A stretch of 64,000 nt of DNA from Bremerella alba (GTDB lineage: Bacteria; Planctomycetota; Planctomycetia; Pirellulales; Pirellulaceae), in assembly GCF_013618625.1 (NCBI RefSeq), contig NZ_JABRWO010000006.1, forward strand, positions 1-64,000. Direction: 5' to 3'. Position numbers and translations under genes: made by a program. Position 1 is the stretch's first letter. Each line of letters starts with the position of its first letter. Below, piece after piece: positions 63,299 to 64,000 of the stretch. The notes under the pieces were generated by a model. It had not been told where the DNA came from and did not search any database. It was given only the letters and a program-made list of their open reading frames with translations.

Positions 63299-64000
63299 TT
63301 AGTATTCGCCCAAAATTTCGCCGTCACCGATCCGAGTGAGATAACGAAGCGTATCGAGATTGGTGGTCTCGCTCAGGAAGTGAACCGAACCATCTCCGAA
63401 GATCGCATTGCATCCGCCGGGGTGATTGCTGCCGGGCGTCCAGGCATAGGGACGAGGATCTGGTGGTGAATGAGCCGTATTAATCCCACGCGACATTTGC
63501 AGCCAGAACGTATGCGTGTACGCACCCCAGAACGGACCATACGAGGCGGACTGCTTCTCCATAGGTGTTTCACACATCAGGATCGAACTGCTTAGGCCAT
63601 CGGTGATGTCGCGAAACTTAGCCGCGCCATTGTCGCCGAACGCCGGCCGCATTGACGATGAATTGCTCGACCCTTGCCAGTACAAACCGGTGCTGTAGTC
63701 GTTCCAATCGCTGGCAATAAAACCGTAGCTGGTCCGAGCGTAGTTCTCATTGTGATACCAATCCGTGGTGGCGGTGCCTAGATTGTCGTACGGATCGGAA
63801 GGACAGGCAAACAGGTCGATTCGGGCACCCTGTAGCACGGCCATGTTATTGGCTGCGTCGGTTGCATCAGGTGGCGTATCGCCATCGGCCGCCGAGCAAA
63901 GCCCCATCGGGAAGCGGAAGTCGAGCTGATCGTGCATCGCGCCTTGTTCTAGAAATGGCAAGATCAACAAGTGCCCCGTGATGTTACGAATGTTGTCCTT
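63299..64000 (-). CDS. DUF1559 prepilin-like protein, partial (5' end beyond window)
   Basis: The C-terminal 234 codons of a DUF1559 protein; the frame is open to the window edge at 64000, so the N-terminal prepilin signal lies outside. Visible: LILPFLEQG, a cysteine-containing IDLFACPSDPYDN segment, ITDGLSSSILMCET and the H-x9-DG end HPGGCNAIFGDGSVHFLSE. The C-terminus IGDGEILGEY resembles the DUF1559 protein at 56409 (DGGEVVSEF). It is followed by the lipoprotein gene at 62860. Confidence 0.9.
   Translation of the reverse strand, partial: KDNIRNITGHLLILPFLEQGAMHDQLDFRFPMGLCSAADGDTPPDATDAANNMAVLQGARIDLFACPSDPYDNLGTATTDWYHNENYARTSYGFIASDWNDYSTGLYWQGSSNSSSMRPAFGDNGAAKFRDITDGLSSSILMCETPMEKQSASYGPFWGAYTHTFWLQMSRGINTAHSPPDPRPYAWTPGSNHPGGCNAIFGDGSVHFLSETTNLDTLRYLTRIGDGEILGEY

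Overview
The window looks like a chromosomal stretch from a planctomycete of the Pirellulales type (Blastopirellula/Bremerella/Rhodopirellula relatives). The reasons are gene families almost diagnostic of that group: 'planctomycete cytochrome' proteins with PSD domains (DUF1549, DUF1553, DUF1592 families) paired with DUF1552 or DUF1501 proteins, DUF1559 prepilin-like proteins, a Ser/Thr kinase next to its own ECF sigma factor, a sulfatase, and several Tat-exported Gfo/Idh/MocA oxidoreductases. No rRNA, tRNA, CRISPR array, phage or transposase gene was recognised, so this is mostly ordinary chromosome with short non-coding repeats in the gaps.

Layout. 0.1-4.9 kb (minus): large receptor-like Ser/Thr kinase and an ECF sigma factor. 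5.3-7.7 kb: MFS transporter and a DUF1028 protein. 8.0-14.1 kb (plus): one tightly overlapping respiratory operon, with cytochrome c oxidase subunit II carrying haem c, a subunit I-III fusion, CtaG, a small membrane protein, a Rieske protein, and cytochrome b fused to cytochrome c. 14.3-18.3 kb: PSD/DUF1592 cytochrome plus DUF1552 pair behind a promoter with an overlapping inverted repeat. 18.8-23.4 kb: RND efflux adaptor and pump, with a perfect 18-bp palindrome upstream. 23.5-27.1 kb (minus): bacterioferritin, Gfo/Idh oxidoreductase, a small unknown and a lactate/malate dehydrogenase. 27.3-28.8 kb: Fur-family regulator and PPK2. 28.9-34.0 kb: DUF1549/DUF1553 cytochrome, DUF1501 and a TIM-barrel protein. 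34.1-40.0 kb (minus): Gfo/Idh enzyme, CPBP protease, PgsA, RimO, a receiver-like unknown and an HTH-EIIA protein. 40.4-43.1 kb: divergent Mur ligase and a GNAT-like protein. 43.4-47.7 kb (minus): nitrilase, lipoprotein metalloprotease, IspG and GH88. 47.9-49.7 kb: TrmL and an HtrB-like acyltransferase. 49.9-56.0 kb: DJ-1/PfpI protein, beta-propeller, an unknown CPCC protein, a glycosyltransferase and a beta-helix protein. 56.4-64.0 kb: two copies of a DUF1559 + small lipoprotein cassette flanking a cold-shock gene, a DUF2625 remnant, a bestrophin, a sulfatase and a cytochrome c-like protein.

Functionally the window combines a compact aerobic electron-transport operon with accessory carbohydrate genes (sulfatase, GH88, Gfo/Idh enzymes, beta-helix protein, PSD cytochromes) suited to breaking down sulfated or uronic polysaccharides.

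The most unusual items are: a pair of ~152-bp non-coding elements with 27-bp terminal inverted repeats and compensatory base changes (43.2 and 48.4 kb); a Mur ligase that keeps its ATP site but has lost most other MurE signature residues; a bacterioferritin without the haem-binding methionine; a DUF2625 gene remnant fused to the stop codon of a bestrophin gene; the duplicated DUF1559-lipoprotein cassette; and several palindromic operator or terminator candidates.
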